From Metaphire vulgaris (lineage: Eukaryota; Annelida; Clitellata; Crassiclitellata; Megascolecidae), in the NCBI GenBank assembly GCA_018105865.1, contig CM030869.1, positions 10,950,173 to 11,014,172 of the forward strand: a stretch of 64,000 bases of DNA, written 5' to 3'. The position numbers were made by a program, and so were the translations under genes. Shown here piece after piece: positions 1-9,762 of the stretch; positions within the stretch are counted from its first letter, which is position 1; every line of letters starts with the position of its first letter. The notes beneath the pieces are model-generated. The model worked only from the letters and a program-made list of their open reading frames with translations, ran no database searches and was not told the DNA's origin.

Positions 1-150
1 TCGCTGCTTGAAACACAGCTGCAGCAATATCTCTGCATTCACCTATTTTTACACATAAAATCGTCTTTGCAACAAACAATTCTTTTTCTTTGAAACGCCA
101 GTAGCCCACTTATGTACACACACACAGCCACACACACGCGCGTGAAAACT
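1..150. other. Non-coding flank with short CA-rich tract
   Basis: No reading frame or RNA gene is visible. An imperfect CA-rich tract lies at about 116-140, just before the Tc1-like element that starts at 153. Confidence 0.5.
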
Positions 151-152
151 TA

Positions 153-835
153 CAGTACTGCTCAAAAAATTGTGAACACACGTGGATTTTGAAGCAAAAC
201 GTATTTTTCTACTGTATTTTTTCATTAATGATACTATTCTACTATTGACGTACAGAAGGCTTTATAGATATGCAAAAACAGTTGACCATTTTTTCATGGC
301 ATTTCGAACGCTCTAGAATAAAACTGGGGCAGGATATATTGTCTATTCTAGTACGGTTTGATGCAATGAAGATGGGGACACAAGAAAATGTGGATAACAT
401 TCGTTTCAACACTCTTCTGAATTTCTTCATATCTAGAGCCTATTGTAGGAATAGTCCTTTCACAGTCTACAATGTCAAACAGAGTATCAATTTTAATATA
501 TGTTTCTGGTCTATAAAACATGTGATACAAGAAACTAGCTATCTTAAGAACCCTCTTATCTCTCGATCAACTTTGTAGACATTTGACAGAGAATAAATTT
601 CTGAAAGACTTTATAGTACAGTATAAAGTCGATTGAAATAATTGACCATTTTTCGTGGCATTTCGAACGCTCTAGAATAAAATTGCCTTCTGTAAATCAA
701 TCGTAGAATAGTATCATTATTAATGAAAAAATACAGAATTGGTGTGCTTGGTTGTGATTGCAATGTTTTAACAAGCCTTAAAGTTCGTTTTGCTTCGAAA
801 TCCACGTGTGTTCACAATCTTTTTGAGCAGTACTG
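153..835. mobile_element. Non-autonomous Tc1/mariner-like element with a satellite core
   Basis: The two ends are inverted copies starting CAGTACTGCTCAAAAA. The left arm spans about 153-261 and the right arm about 685-835. Both arms continue through matching stretches such as TTGTGAACACACGTGGATTT, GAAGCAAAACG and GATACTATTCTAC. The right arm has about 45 extra bases in its middle. TA dinucleotides flank both ends (151-152 and 836-837), the target duplication expected of Tc1/mariner elements. There is no transposase. The 262-684 core is instead slightly more than one monomer of the satellite that fills 20798-56253, on the opposite strand. The TIR style and TA flanks support the family call; autonomous partner unknown. 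Confidence 0.82.
280..660 (-). repeat. Diverged satellite monomer (about 1.1 copies) inside the Tc1-like element
   Basis: Read on the minus strand this matches the main array monomer in order: the CTAGAG...CATTTCGAA block, the GTCAATATATTCT-like block, the CCACATTTTC...TCCCCA block, the AGACCA...ATAT block, and the AGAGATAAGA...CTTTCAG block. The block ending CGAACGCTCTAGAATAAA occurs twice, about 360 bp apart, so just over one repeat unit is present. Several substitutions per block separate it from the array consensus, so it is old or belongs to another subfamily. Confidence 0.8.
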
Positions 836-1604
836 TATATGTTCAGAAATTCTACGTTTCCGTTCACGTTTTCTATAAGCGATGTGGTGTAGGGCCTACT
901 GCGATCGTCCGATCTATACCTTAGATATGATGAATATATTCTGGAAGCCATGGAAACGAATTTCATTCCGCGATAATTATTCGCCGCACGCGAGTTCCGG
1001 GCAGAGGCTGAAATCACGTGACGTCGCCCAGCTTCTAGAAACCACGGTGGCTCGGTGCCGCGTCGTTGTCGTCGTCGTCGTCGTCGTATGGAAGACCGTT
1101 CGTCGATAAATCACTTCGGCCTCTCGACGCATAACTTAGTTTGGCAGCGTGTGAGTGTGTATGTGTGTGTGTGCGCGTGGTGCCGGTGGGCAGTATTAAA
1201 TTTCCACTGTTTATCATTGATCATCTTTACAAGTAGGCTTTCAATTCCATCATCGCCGTTCATTAACCGCACGCAACGCACAAGCGACACCGTATCACAC
1301 TGATCCCTGTCCACTGTATCATTGCGCGTATAATTGAGTGCGTACAACTCTGTATGTCTGTCACTCTCTCCCTCTGTCTGCCTCTCTCTCTCTCTCTCTC
1401 CCTCTCTCTTTCCGTCACACACACAAGTGTTGGCGTCTTGTTCGTGCAAAGGTCGCCTGCTCTATATGAACGCGTTCAAAACAAAATGGCGGATTTTAAA
1501 AATGGCCGACGGCGAATTTCGGTAAATAGAAGCTCCATTTTACGTAAGCTTTAGAAATGAAAAGATTTTTATGTTTGAATGAAACGAGTCAATAATATTA
1601 CAGG
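836..1604. repeat. Intergenic stretch with several microsatellites
   Basis: It contains a GTC-rich tract (about 1063-1087), a TG-rich tract (about 1149-1178) and a TCTG/TC tract (about 1354-1412). Reading frames here are low-complexity products of these tracts. A small frame starting at ATGGCGGATTTT (1486) is too short to call a gene. No gene is supported. Confidence 0.7.
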
Positions 1605-1612
1605 GAGCAAGC

Positions 1613-1764
1613 CAGTGGCTATTCTATCCACTTAGACATTGAGCGGGGAAAATTTAAAATTTTGGGGGGAAGACACTGGGGAGGTCATACTACTTGCCAA
1701 AATGTCAAAATTTGGGAGGAATTCAAACGGGGGGTTCCCCAGAGAAGGCCTAGAATAAACACTG
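1613..1764. mobile_element. Short hAT-like MITE, copy 1 of family CAGTGTTTATTCTA
   Basis: The right end reads AGAATAAACACTG and the left end is the degraded inverse, CAGTGGCTATTCTA. The flanks are GAGCAAGC (1605-1612) and GAGTAAGC (1765-1772), an 8-bp target duplication with one mismatch, as hAT elements make. A second copy lies at 11028-11192 and shares internal words such as ACTGGGGAGGTCATACTACTTG (shortened: CATACTACTTG) and TTCCCCAGAGAAGGC. No coding capacity. Confidence 0.75.
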
Positions 1765-1772
1765 GAGTAAGC

Positions 1773-3270
1773 AGACAGCCAGTCTGTGATGAATGATGTC
1801 ACAGTTCTTAATTTTATCATATCCATTTATACGACAGAAACAAAAATAAAATAGCAAATGGCCGAACGGACAGTCTGGTCGTAAACAAAATCTTAAAAAG
1901 TGCGGAGGTGGCGCTGCATAAATCCTCTGCTATCCTTGGTTGATGGTCATCAGAAGTAACTCTGGTCCTCCAACAGACTGTCGTCGACGTTGGAAATAAA
2001 TCCATTAAAGACTGCAATCAACCCGCTCTCCCTCCCCCCAGCCCTCCCCCAGCCCCAACAACGCCTGTGCCGCTACGTGAAGTGCACAACTGGTAAACGA
2101 TGGATCAACGACGTCTGCCGTAAAAGTCACGTGATCAACCTACGTCACGACGCCGACGACGACGCGGAGAGCGTAGTTGTTACGGAACAGTGAAATATCG
2201 GTAAATTGAAAACCGATGCCAAAATACGACGACCCCCGCCCCCACCTACCATAGCCCTCCACTCCCACCCCACCCACGGCGGCCCCCCGTTCGGTTCCTG
2301 ATCCGGACCGGATCGCCATATTCTCTGAGGTGATTTTTAACCGTCCTCGGGGCTTAAAGAAGAACGGGAAAACGCCAGATTCCTTCCTCCTCCTCCTCCT
2401 CCTGGAAGAGTTCCAGTTGGCCCAACGCGAAAGACGGTCCCACGGCAGGACTCCCAGCCGGAGAAGGACGGCTGCTGCTGCTGCTGCTGCGACGGGGGTT
2501 GAGTCGCCCGTTCCACTGCCGTCGCCATCCATCAATATTTAATATAGACCGCGGGACCAAAGGGTTAATTGAATGGATGCACTTTTTCTCTTCACTTGAC
2601 CTAGAAGATTTTGTTCACTGTACGAAAGCAGAAAGAGATGACCGAAAGAAAGTGGGGATTCGGTTGTAAAGACCACGGCGGCAGCACTGAGGGGGAGGTT
2701 GCCACTGTGATATTCCTCCCATTTATTAAGCGCTTTTCTGCAATCATTCCACTAAGTCCTCTGGCGTGCCACATGTGGAACTGTACACGTTGAATTCCAT
2801 TTTGGAGGAAAGTCAAGTGTTGTGCCCTGAGTATTTGCAACACATAGCCTATCTTTGCGCCAGCCATGCATCTTCTGCGACTCACTGTAAGACTTCGAAA
2901 GAAAATTATAGCCAATGACGGTGTCCTGAATAAATCGATCCTTTGAAGATTTCGAACCTCTGCTGTTGGCGCAAACTTGGTCGAAAAAGTGGGGGTCCAA
3001 TCCCTATAGCTTACCCCTTCCCTATCGCAGTCTCTCGAAAAAGCGGCATCTCGAGTCTAGAGGTCTAATAGAAGTTTACGTCTATGCCTGCCCCGACTTC
3101 ATCCCCTGCCGACCCCAAAACCCCACATTTAAAGAAATTCTGGGACATCTCCCCTGACCAATTTGCCTAGTAACCTCTGTTTTAGATTCGTTTGCTTTCT
3201 ATCGAGGTTTCTTAATTGAATTACAATTCAAACGAAATTAATTCAAAAAATCGAAGAATTCCAGTCTCTG
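1773..3270. other. Non-coding region; CpG-rich tract and (CTG)n near 2030-2530
   Basis: No convincing gene is visible. The 2030-2530 part is GC/CpG-rich and holds a CCT tract (about 2386-2402) and a CTG tract (2471-2491). The tracts make low-complexity reading frames on both strands (polyA, polyS, polyR or polyQ). Position 2540-3270 is mixed sequence in which I see nothing recognisable. Confidence 0.55.
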
Positions 3271-3287
3271 CAGCCTTGTTAGATCGT

Positions 3288-3640
3288 CCGACCAATGAGA
3301 GCAAGCCCATATGTCCACGTGACCTATTGATCGGCGGGTGGGAGTGTGTCTGTGTGTGGGGCGGGGAGGTGGCGGGGGGGGGGGTGTGTCGTGCTGCTCA
3401 CGGCGTCATGGAGAATGTCACCTACTTTATACCGAGACGCTCATGACGCTCGCCGCCGCCGTCGCGGCGTGACGTGACATGACGTCGCCGCCGAGTCAAG
3501 CGGTGTCGCGCGGAGAAAGGCTTGACGTCGCCGCTGTTGTGCATCGCACACGACGCACGCCGTAATCAGAGCGCGGTTGCCATGGAGAAGACAGGAACCC
3601 CGTTGCCATGGAAACCGGACTGGAAGCGGATGCGCCGCTC
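3288..3640. promoter_or_regulatory. Candidate promoter/enhancer with CCAAT, E-box, CRE-like and RFX X-box motifs
   Basis: CpG-dense DNA with CCAATGAG near 3292, CACGTG near 3315, several TGACGT half-CRE motifs between 3469 and 3530, and two GTTGCCATGG motifs at 3576 and 3602. The second, GTTGCCATGGAAAC (3602-3615), fits the RFX X-box consensus RYYNYY-NN-RRNRAC exactly; the first fits only in its left half. X-boxes are typical of ciliary-gene promoters. No downstream coding exon could be recognised, so the orientation and target gene are unknown. Confidence 0.4.
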
Positions 3641-4236
3641 ATGAGGAGCGCCAAAATATTCTCAACGGCCACTTACAGTAATCGATCTGTCGATTTGTGG
3701 GGGGGGGGGGGGTGAAAGCGGGTGGGGCGATTCCACCGGTGTTCCATTTGTCTGTTTGGGATGGGGTGGAGTACTCCCCCCCCCCACCAACTGGTCTAGG
3801 CAGGAGGCCCTTACTAGTTACTATGTGGCAGTAGTAACTAGATTTAAGCGGTGTAGTAGGGTTTTTTCTGTGTTAAAATTTCATTAAAATTTTTAATGAA
3901 AAAGAGGAAATAACCAAGAAAAGCTACTGATATGATTATCGATTGCATACTGAATTTTCTACTTGAATCACAGAGAAGCTATTTTTATTTCCCATTTTTC
4001 TGGTCTTATTGCCCTCAAACTAATTGTCATGGTCACGTAGCTTTTTGAAAAATCTGCAGTGGCTCCACATGCATCCAATCCCCGATCACTGGCCATTTCC
4101 TAAGAATAGCATAGTTAATCCTCATTGTCTCAAATGGAATCTGAAATTCTTATACGTTTAAGTCAAAACAATAATAAAATAGAGATTTTCCGTACATGAT
4201 CATTTGTCTCACAGCAAAGGTCGTCCATTGGAAAGT
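3641..4236. other. Non-coding; poly-G tract, otherwise unremarkable
   Basis: It has a run of 14 G at about 3699-3712 and a C run at about 3776-3785, then AT-rich sequence. No reading frame of note and no element was recognised. Confidence 0.5.
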
Positions 4237-4316
4237 TTAACCCCTTAACCGTGTATTTAACTGTAACTCAATGTAAAATGGACGGATATATCCGGGATCC
4301 CCAGTTAAGGGGTTAA
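4237..4316. mobile_element. 80-bp TTAA-flanked miniature element, copy 1
   Basis: It begins TTAACCCCTTAAC and ends with the exact inverse GTTAAGGGGTTAA. The TTAA edges are those of piggyBac-type insertions. The next copy starts 185 bp downstream in the same direction. The piggyBac assignment rests only on TTAA and the short inverted ends; a simple hairpin-forming duplicated sequence is the alternative. Confidence 0.55.
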
Positions 4317-4421
4317 TTGTCGAGAATATATCGATCAAATGTCAAAGATCTCTGCAGAGCGACGCATCTTCGATATTCTAAATGATGGCGATATTGAGTA
4401 CGGTTCAAACTCCCGATAAGC

Positions 4422-4501
4422 TTAACCCCTTAACCGTGTATTTAACTGTAACTCAATGTAAAATGGACGCATATACCCGGGATCCCCAGTTAAGGGGTTA
4501 A
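4422..4501. mobile_element. 80-bp TTAA-flanked miniature element, copy 2
   Basis: Same length and ends as the copy at 4237-4316, with only a few substitutions inside (for example GACGG versus GACGC, and ATATATCC versus ATATACCC). The pair either inserted twice at nearby TTAA sites or forms the two ends of a 265-bp composite unit (4237-4501). Confidence 0.55.
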
Positions 4502-4621
4502 CTAAGACCTCGAGGAGCTGTCATGTTTCTAAGCACAGAATTAATTGTCATCGATAGGTCACACAATGGCGTCAGAAAAGCAGCTTGGTCCAATCTTTCT
4601 TTCGGTACAGCACATTCGTAT

Positions 4622-4769
4622 GGGGCTCATCCATATAGTACGTACGCAAAAAAGGCACATTTCCACCCTCACCCCCCCCCCCATCTCCTCCGTTTGCACA
4701 GCGTACATAGGAAAATTCTCCTAAATCCAACCCCTCCCCCTAGTAAGCACGTACTATATGGATGTACCC
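4622..4769. mobile_element. MITE with CATCCATATAGTACGT inverted ends, copy 1
   Basis: The left end GGGGCTCATCCATATAGTAC is mirrored at the right by GTACTATATGGATGTACCC, giving about 20-bp inverted ends around a C-rich 108-bp core. A relative lies at 7127-7253. The superfamily was not determined because no target duplication is clear. Confidence 0.6.
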
Positions 4770-4854
4770 TAATAATCCATATAATTTTTTGCGCTAGAAA
4801 AAAACCACAGCCTCGTTCACATCTAGGTCTTAGCGGCGGCGGCAGTCAATGACA

Positions 4855-5340
4855 ATGACAAGATGGCGGACGTTGGGGACCGTTTTTATGCGCCATTACT
4901 CTTCTGCCGCGTCCGGGGCGCGTATAGTGCATGGCGGACTTGATTAAATTTACAATATATGAATGCCCGGGCGTATATGATAACGGGACGACCAGGGGTG
5001 GGGGTGGGGGTGGGGGTGGGGGGTGGGGCGCGGCGTCGACGCTCTATTCCCCCGACCGCGCCGGACCAGACGTCGACGGACGGCGCGATCGGAATACGGA
5101 ATGCCGTCCCCCGGGGATCGGCCGCCAGCCGGCCGCTCCGTTCTTTCCGCCGAGTCCCTGACAGAGGGGCGCATAGATAGGGTTAGTGGGCGATGCGCCC
5201 GGCCCGAGGCTTCTGTCCACGCGCGGTCGGTCAACGCACCCTTCCCACCGTTCCCTCCTCTGCCTCGCCTCCCATTCCTCTCACCCCTTCCCACCCTCTT
5301 CCCTCTTTCCCGGCCGCGTTCCGTTCTTAACCCCCTTTAC
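4855..5340. other. CpG-rich island, no assignable gene
   Basis: Very GC- and CpG-rich. A YY1-like AAGATGGCGG word lies at 4860, where a 26-codon frame begins (4863) but closes at 4943. A G-quadruplex-type tract lies at 4995-5029. The long open frames on both strands here are compositional. It may be a promoter or first exon, but I cannot show splice structure. Confidence 0.35.
4995..5029 (+). repeat. G4-prone (GGGGGT)n tract
   Basis: Six to seven runs of four to six G, each separated by a single T. This matches the general G-quadruplex pattern (four or more G-runs with short loops) with very short loops. Confidence 0.85.
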
Positions 5341-6101
5341 CTCCACTTGCCTGCCTCAATCAGCCTCATGGCATTGCAGCGAAGATGGATGGCCATGCAG
5401 TGCCGAGACGTTTTAGATCTCTGTCTGTCTGTCTGTCTGTGCGTCTGTCCCTTTGTTCGCCCATTTGTCAGTTTCATCTCAGCCCAACTGGAATAGCGTC
5501 ATGATTGAGTCCCTCCTCGATTTTTTACAAACCCCAATTTGTTTTCCACACAACTACACCCGATTAAAATTTAATATGGACAACTGAGATCCATTCGGGT
5601 AAATTAACCGAACGCTGGTCATCCCACCTAATCATGGCCGTCTTCGAGTGAGTATTTAGGCGCCATAATAAAATTTCGTGAGTTCGTTTGGCATGAAATT
5701 TCTTCGTTTTTCTGAAACTATATTTATACTATATTTACTTATAATTCAGTTTTTACATAGCTCTGTTTTATAGTTTCAAGACATCTGTGGTTGGTCGAAA
5801 GTTGAACTGTTCAATTTTACATTCGAATTGTGGCGTTTTTCTATGAAATAAAAAAGGTCTTTGAAAAAATCTATTGAAATTCACGGTATTATAATAGGTC
5901 TACAGTAGGACGTCTTTTAAAATGCGGATGATTCTTTGGATGTCAGAGAGTTAACGCTTCAACTGAAAAACGTCTTCACATTCATTCTGTTTGTCGGTTT
6001 TTTGCGCCACCCTCTTTGCACGGGCAGCCATCATTCGTAACAAGAAATAAGTGGACGGCGGAGATATGGATACTATAGATAGACATCTCTGTCTCTGTCT
6101 G

Positions 6102-6156
<55 letters not shown>

Positions 6157-6222
6157 TCTCCGTCTCTGTCTGTCTCTCTCTCTCGCCTTTTTTCTGCGAA
6201 TTTATCGTCATTGCTTTAACCA

Positions 6223-6225
<3 letters not shown>
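5341..6225. repeat. Non-coding, with (CTGT)n and (TC)n microsatellites
   Basis: (CTGT)n is at about 5421-5440, and a TCTG tract passing into TC-rich repeats at about 6085-6183. The 5490-6040 interval is AT-rich unique sequence in which I see nothing recognisable. Confidence 0.7.

Positions 6226-6315
<90 letters not shown>
6226..6315. repeat. Compound (TA)n-(TG)n microsatellite
   Basis: About 27 TA units (6226-6280) run directly into about 17 TG units (6281-6315). Further TG-rich sequence continues to about 6390. Confidence 0.97.
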
Positions 6316-6318
<3 letters not shown>

Positions 6319-6489
6319 CCATTTACTGTATATGTCTTTATGTGTGTTTGTGTGTGTATTTGTTCGTGTGAATGTGCGTGTGTGCATGTGTGCAATGCAC
6401 TTCATCTCCTTCCTCTCACTGGTGACTCACAGTCAGACGTCTGGTTGAGTCATGAGACATCGTCACACATCATAAGAACATAAAATATA

Positions 6490-6669
6490 CAGTAGAGCTT
6501 CGATATAACGGACTCGGTTATAACGCATACTCAGTTATAAAGTACCGCGATGTAAGGTCCTGTGTGATGCGTTATCGTATTGGAAGGAATATTGGACATA
6601 ACGTACCTCGGGCAAAACGTACTAAATTTGACAGACCCGCTAAGTACTCAATATAACGAAGTTCGACTG
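6490..6669. mobile_element. pogo/Tigger-like MITE, copy 1
   Basis: Ends are CAGTAGAGCTTCGATATAAC and, inverted, GTTATATTGAGTACTT...; the right end reads TATAACGAAGTTCGACTG. TA lies on both sides (6488-6489 and 6670-6671). The 'CAGT-GA-CTTCG-TATAACG' terminus is the style of pogo/Tigger elements. Related copies are at about 9123-9267 and 18236-18366; inside, words such as CGGACTCGGTTATA and ACGTACCTC recur. No coding capacity. Confidence 0.75.
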
Positions 6670-6671
6670 TA

Positions 6672-7126
6672 CATGTATTTTCTTTTTTTTATCTCAGTAA
6701 ATCTCTGAATTCAAGTTCGATTTTAGAAACTACGCAGTCAACAATATTTATGACAGACATTTTCCACAGATGGGCAGAATCATAGATCAGAAAATCATAG
6801 ATATACTAACTATTCGTAACATAAGTCAGCAATAGTAAGTGAGTCAGTTGTCAAGAAGAGTTATGGCCTATGCATTATGCAAACGTCGATGTCTTAGGTG
6901 CAATAGAGATTAGCTAAACATTTCCAGACATGTGTACAGTAAATCATGTCTGTACAAATTAAGCAACAATTATCTTACTTTGATAATCTTCCATACACAA
7001 ATCAGTTTTGCATTAGAAAGCATGTCTGTCTGTCTGTCTGTCTCAGAGTGAGCAGAGCGAGTGGGTGAGTGAGTGTGTGAGTGAGTGCACTTACTATAAG
7101 TTTCACAAATCATTCTTTCATTCTAA
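6672..7126. other. Non-coding; (TCTG)n at about 7022-7043
   Basis: AT-rich sequence with a (TCTG)n tract followed by a GAGT/GTGA-rich tract to about 7087. No gene or element was recognised. Confidence 0.55.
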
Positions 7127-7253
7127 GGGTCCATCCATATAGTACATAGCCACTGAGGGGCGGGGGTTTGGATTTTGCATATGTACGGTGTGTGCAAAGG
7201 GGGAGAGGGTTGAAAATATACATTTTTGCGTGCGTAATGTATGGATGAGCCCC
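7127..7253. mobile_element. MITE with CATCCATATAGTAC inverted ends, copy 2
   Basis: The left end GGGTCCATCCATATAGTAC is mirrored by GTAATGTATGGATGAGCCCC at the right. Same terminal family as 4622-4769, with a shorter G-rich core. Confidence 0.6.
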
Positions 7254-7636
7254 GTAATAGGCCTCCGTTGTGCCGTGCGTTTTCTTGTTCGGAGGCTCTT
7301 TCGAGTTCAGAGAGAAGATTAGAGAACATTCGACAGCTTAATAATGAAACGATTTCGGCGAAGACAGAAGAAAGAATAAGTCCGAAGCCGGAGACCAAAG
7401 ACCCCGCGACTTCCGCAAATCCCGAGTTCCGGCCATCGCTCTGCACCTGGCCCCCATTTGCCCTCTCCAGCCACCTTCCACCCCCCCCCACACACACACA
7501 CATCAGGTGGCGCCAAAAATGACGGATTAGGTCTGAGATTATCGTCGATCGTCTGGTGCGCCTTGAAAGGACCATTAAGAACACTTAGCAAGACCAACGC
7601 ACCACACAGTATGCCGTTTAACTTCGATACTCTGTA
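7254..7636. other. Non-coding; C-run with (CA)n near 7480-7502
   Basis: Moderately GC-rich. Frames are open on both strands across 7241-7584, but they lack recognisable domains and pass through the simple repeat, so I do not call a gene. Confidence 0.4.
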
Positions 7637-7931
7637 TGTCTGTCTGTCTGTCTGTCTGTCTGTCTGCTTCTGTCTCTCTCCTCTGTCTGTCTGTGTCCGT
7701 CTCTCTCGTTTTTCTTTTCTTTCTGTCTGTGTCTCTCCAATTCCATATGCATAGTTTTTGTGTTTGTTCCTCTTCTTGTTTTTGTCTGTCTGTCTCTGTC
7801 TGTTTGTCTCTCGCTTTCTCTCTCCTCATTTCTCTTTCTCTCTTAGCACCCCTTTCTCTCTCTTTCTTTTTCACAATCTCTATATCCATCGTTTCTGTCT
7901 GCCTGTCTGTCTGTCTCTCTCTCTCTCTCGC
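7637..7931 (+). repeat. (TCTG)n and TC-rich pyrimidine tract, about 295 bp
   Basis: (GTCT)n at 7637-7666 grades into long TC/TCTG-rich sequence ending at about 7929. The plus strand is almost all pyrimidine with scattered G. The open frames here are compositional. Confidence 0.9.
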
Positions 7932-8887
7932 CGATTGGCATCACAGGAGGTTAATCTCACTCTAAATAAAATAAATAGTATAGACTGCAAAATATTCTTC
8001 GAATGAAGCGCACAATTGAGACGTCGTCGGGTAGAAGAGAATGCGTGATGGATAACCAGCGAAAAACGTCTGTGGAAAGACTCTAACCAGTTTCATCGGG
8101 CACTTAGCGTTTTGCATCAATCGCCCGCCAGATCTGCAGTTATACACGGTGCCAAGACTGCACTCGAAGTGCCGATGTACGCGATACGAATCTCAGTCCA
8201 TGCAGGCCTTGCACTCACTCTTATACATACAGCAAGTAAGTAAGCAGGTAAACTAACAAGAAGGTGAAAGGACGTGAGTTTATATAGCACTCTCAGGGCG
8301 TAGTGCCGTATAGTATAGCCGCATGGTTGTTCTTATAGACGTCTAGAAAAGTTGGGCGTGCGTTTTTACTTAACGCCCCCTCTGAGGACTTTGGACAATT
8401 GCTCCACGACGCTTAAAAATATACAACGATATAAGAACGCTTGGATCGGTGCAAGGGGGAGGGGTAGAGTGTACCGACAGGGATTTTAAAATCTCTTGAA
8501 TTTGTACAGCGCTTTCTAATAGTATAGTACCGCAGTGGCCGCTTAATTTTTAGATATTAGGTCTAAATTTGAAATGGCTATACAGCAAAAAGGTGGGGGG
8601 TGAGTTAGGCAGGGTCGTTTAATCCAAAGGGTGTCATCATGGTTGGGACGTTTTAGGGGATTAAGGAGGAAACGTGTTTTTTAAGAGAAATGCTTTAAGA
8701 TTACAGAAGATGGAAAAACTTCAGGAGATGTTGCAAAAAGTGACGGAAATTGTGTAGGAGAACTTGTTGTTTGACAATGTTGTAGACAGCGGAGGGATGC
8801 TGGAATTGAGTATCCTGCTATTGTATTACTCCACCAGTTAATGTCATTAAGTTCTTATACAGGATTATTGCATTACGCACGCAACAA

Positions 8888-8891
<4 letters not shown>
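7932..8891. other. Non-coding, no gene; possible SINE-like remnants
   Basis: No sizeable reading frame. Phrases such as TTTATATAGCACTCTCAGGG (about 8279-8298) and TTGTACAGCGCTTTCTAAT (about 8502-8520) resemble the 3' parts of invertebrate SINEs, but I cannot delimit an element. Confidence 0.35.

Positions 8892-8962
<71 letters not shown>
8892..8962. repeat. (TA)n microsatellite
   Basis: About 35 uninterrupted TA units. Confidence 0.97.
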
Positions 8963-8965
<3 letters not shown>

Positions 8966-9122
8966 GCAGGGCGCCTGCAGATGGGGGGAAGGAAGCAAAT
9001 GCTTCATAAAAAGCTAGGGAGGGGAATTCACCCTGAGTTTTGGTGTCACGTTAGAGTAGCACAGGGAAGGTGGGAAGCTGCTTCCAGTAGCCAGGGCCCC
9101 AGAGGGGATGGGCGCTCCTGTA

Positions 9123-9267
9123 TAGTAGAACTTCATTATAACGGACTCGGTTATAGCGAATACTCGGTTATAAATACCGCTATCGTAGTAGATATAACGT
9201 ACCTCCGATATAGCGTACTCTATTGTATAGAACCGCTAAATACGTTATAAAGAGTTAAGAAGTTCTA
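9123..9267. mobile_element. pogo/Tigger-like MITE, copy 2
   Basis: Begins TAGTAGAACTTCATTATAAC, continues CGGACTCGGTTATA, holds ATAACGTACCTC and ends AAGAAGTTCTAC. It matches the 6490-6669 element along its length with a shorter interior. The first base of the expected CAG end is mutated. Confidence 0.65.
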
Positions 9268-9276
9268 CATGTACTG

Positions 9277-9278
<2 letters not shown>

Positions 9279-9322
<44 letters not shown>
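9279..9322. repeat. (TA)n microsatellite
   Basis: About 22 TA units, next to the end of the pogo-like MITE. Confidence 0.95.
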
Positions 9323-9324
<2 letters not shown>

Positions 9325-9352
9325 TATCATATAGGAAAATCTTTGTTCTAAT

Positions 9353-9525
9353 CAGTGCCATTTTAAGAAATTTGGGGGTCCTAGGTATTTTTCAAAAAGT
9401 TATACGAAAAAAGCGATGATGACCTTTTTTGCGCAACAACCTTTTTTCACCGCCGGCCGGGGCCCCTCATATATCGCGGGGCCCTAGGCACGTGCCAACC
9501 ACGCATATGCCTTAAAACGGCTCTG
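9353..9525. mobile_element. hAT-type MITE with perfect 8-bp target duplication
   Basis: The element starts CAGTGCCATTTTAAG and ends with the near-inverse CTTAAAACGGCTCTG. It is flanked on both sides by GTTCTAAT (9345-9352 and 9526-9533), a perfect 8-bp duplication. Eight-bp duplications and CAG-starting ends are diagnostic of hAT elements. The 173-bp body has no coding capacity. Confidence 0.88.
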
Positions 9526-9699
9526 GTTCTAATCGAGAACAAGTATTACAAAACGTTTTTGACGGTTTTAGAAAAAAAATAGAAATCTGTGAATCCGGTT
9601 CTTTTCCACTCACCTACAATCAGCAAGACAGAAAAGAACTTCCGGTAGATAAAGATTAGACCGACTCTCGTCATGACGTCGTTGTCTTTAGTTGCCAAT

Positions 9700-9730
9700 A
9701 TCATGATGGCGGCGATATCCAACCGCTTCC

Positions 9731-9762
<32 letters not shown>

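Noticed and set aside
1486..1554. Small ORF MADFKNGRRRIS followed by GTAAAT, a possible exon with donor
   Set aside because: Too short, and no continuation exon is recognisable.
2140..2535. 131-codon minus-strand frame (MMDGDGSGTGDSTPV...)
   Set aside because: Compositional frame over the CTG and CCT tracts. Overlapping frames on both strands are open.
4863..4943. Small ORF starting MADVGDRFYAPLLF as a possible first coding exon
   Set aside because: A good YY1-like/Kozak context exists, but it is only 26 codons and no donor site or downstream exon could be identified.
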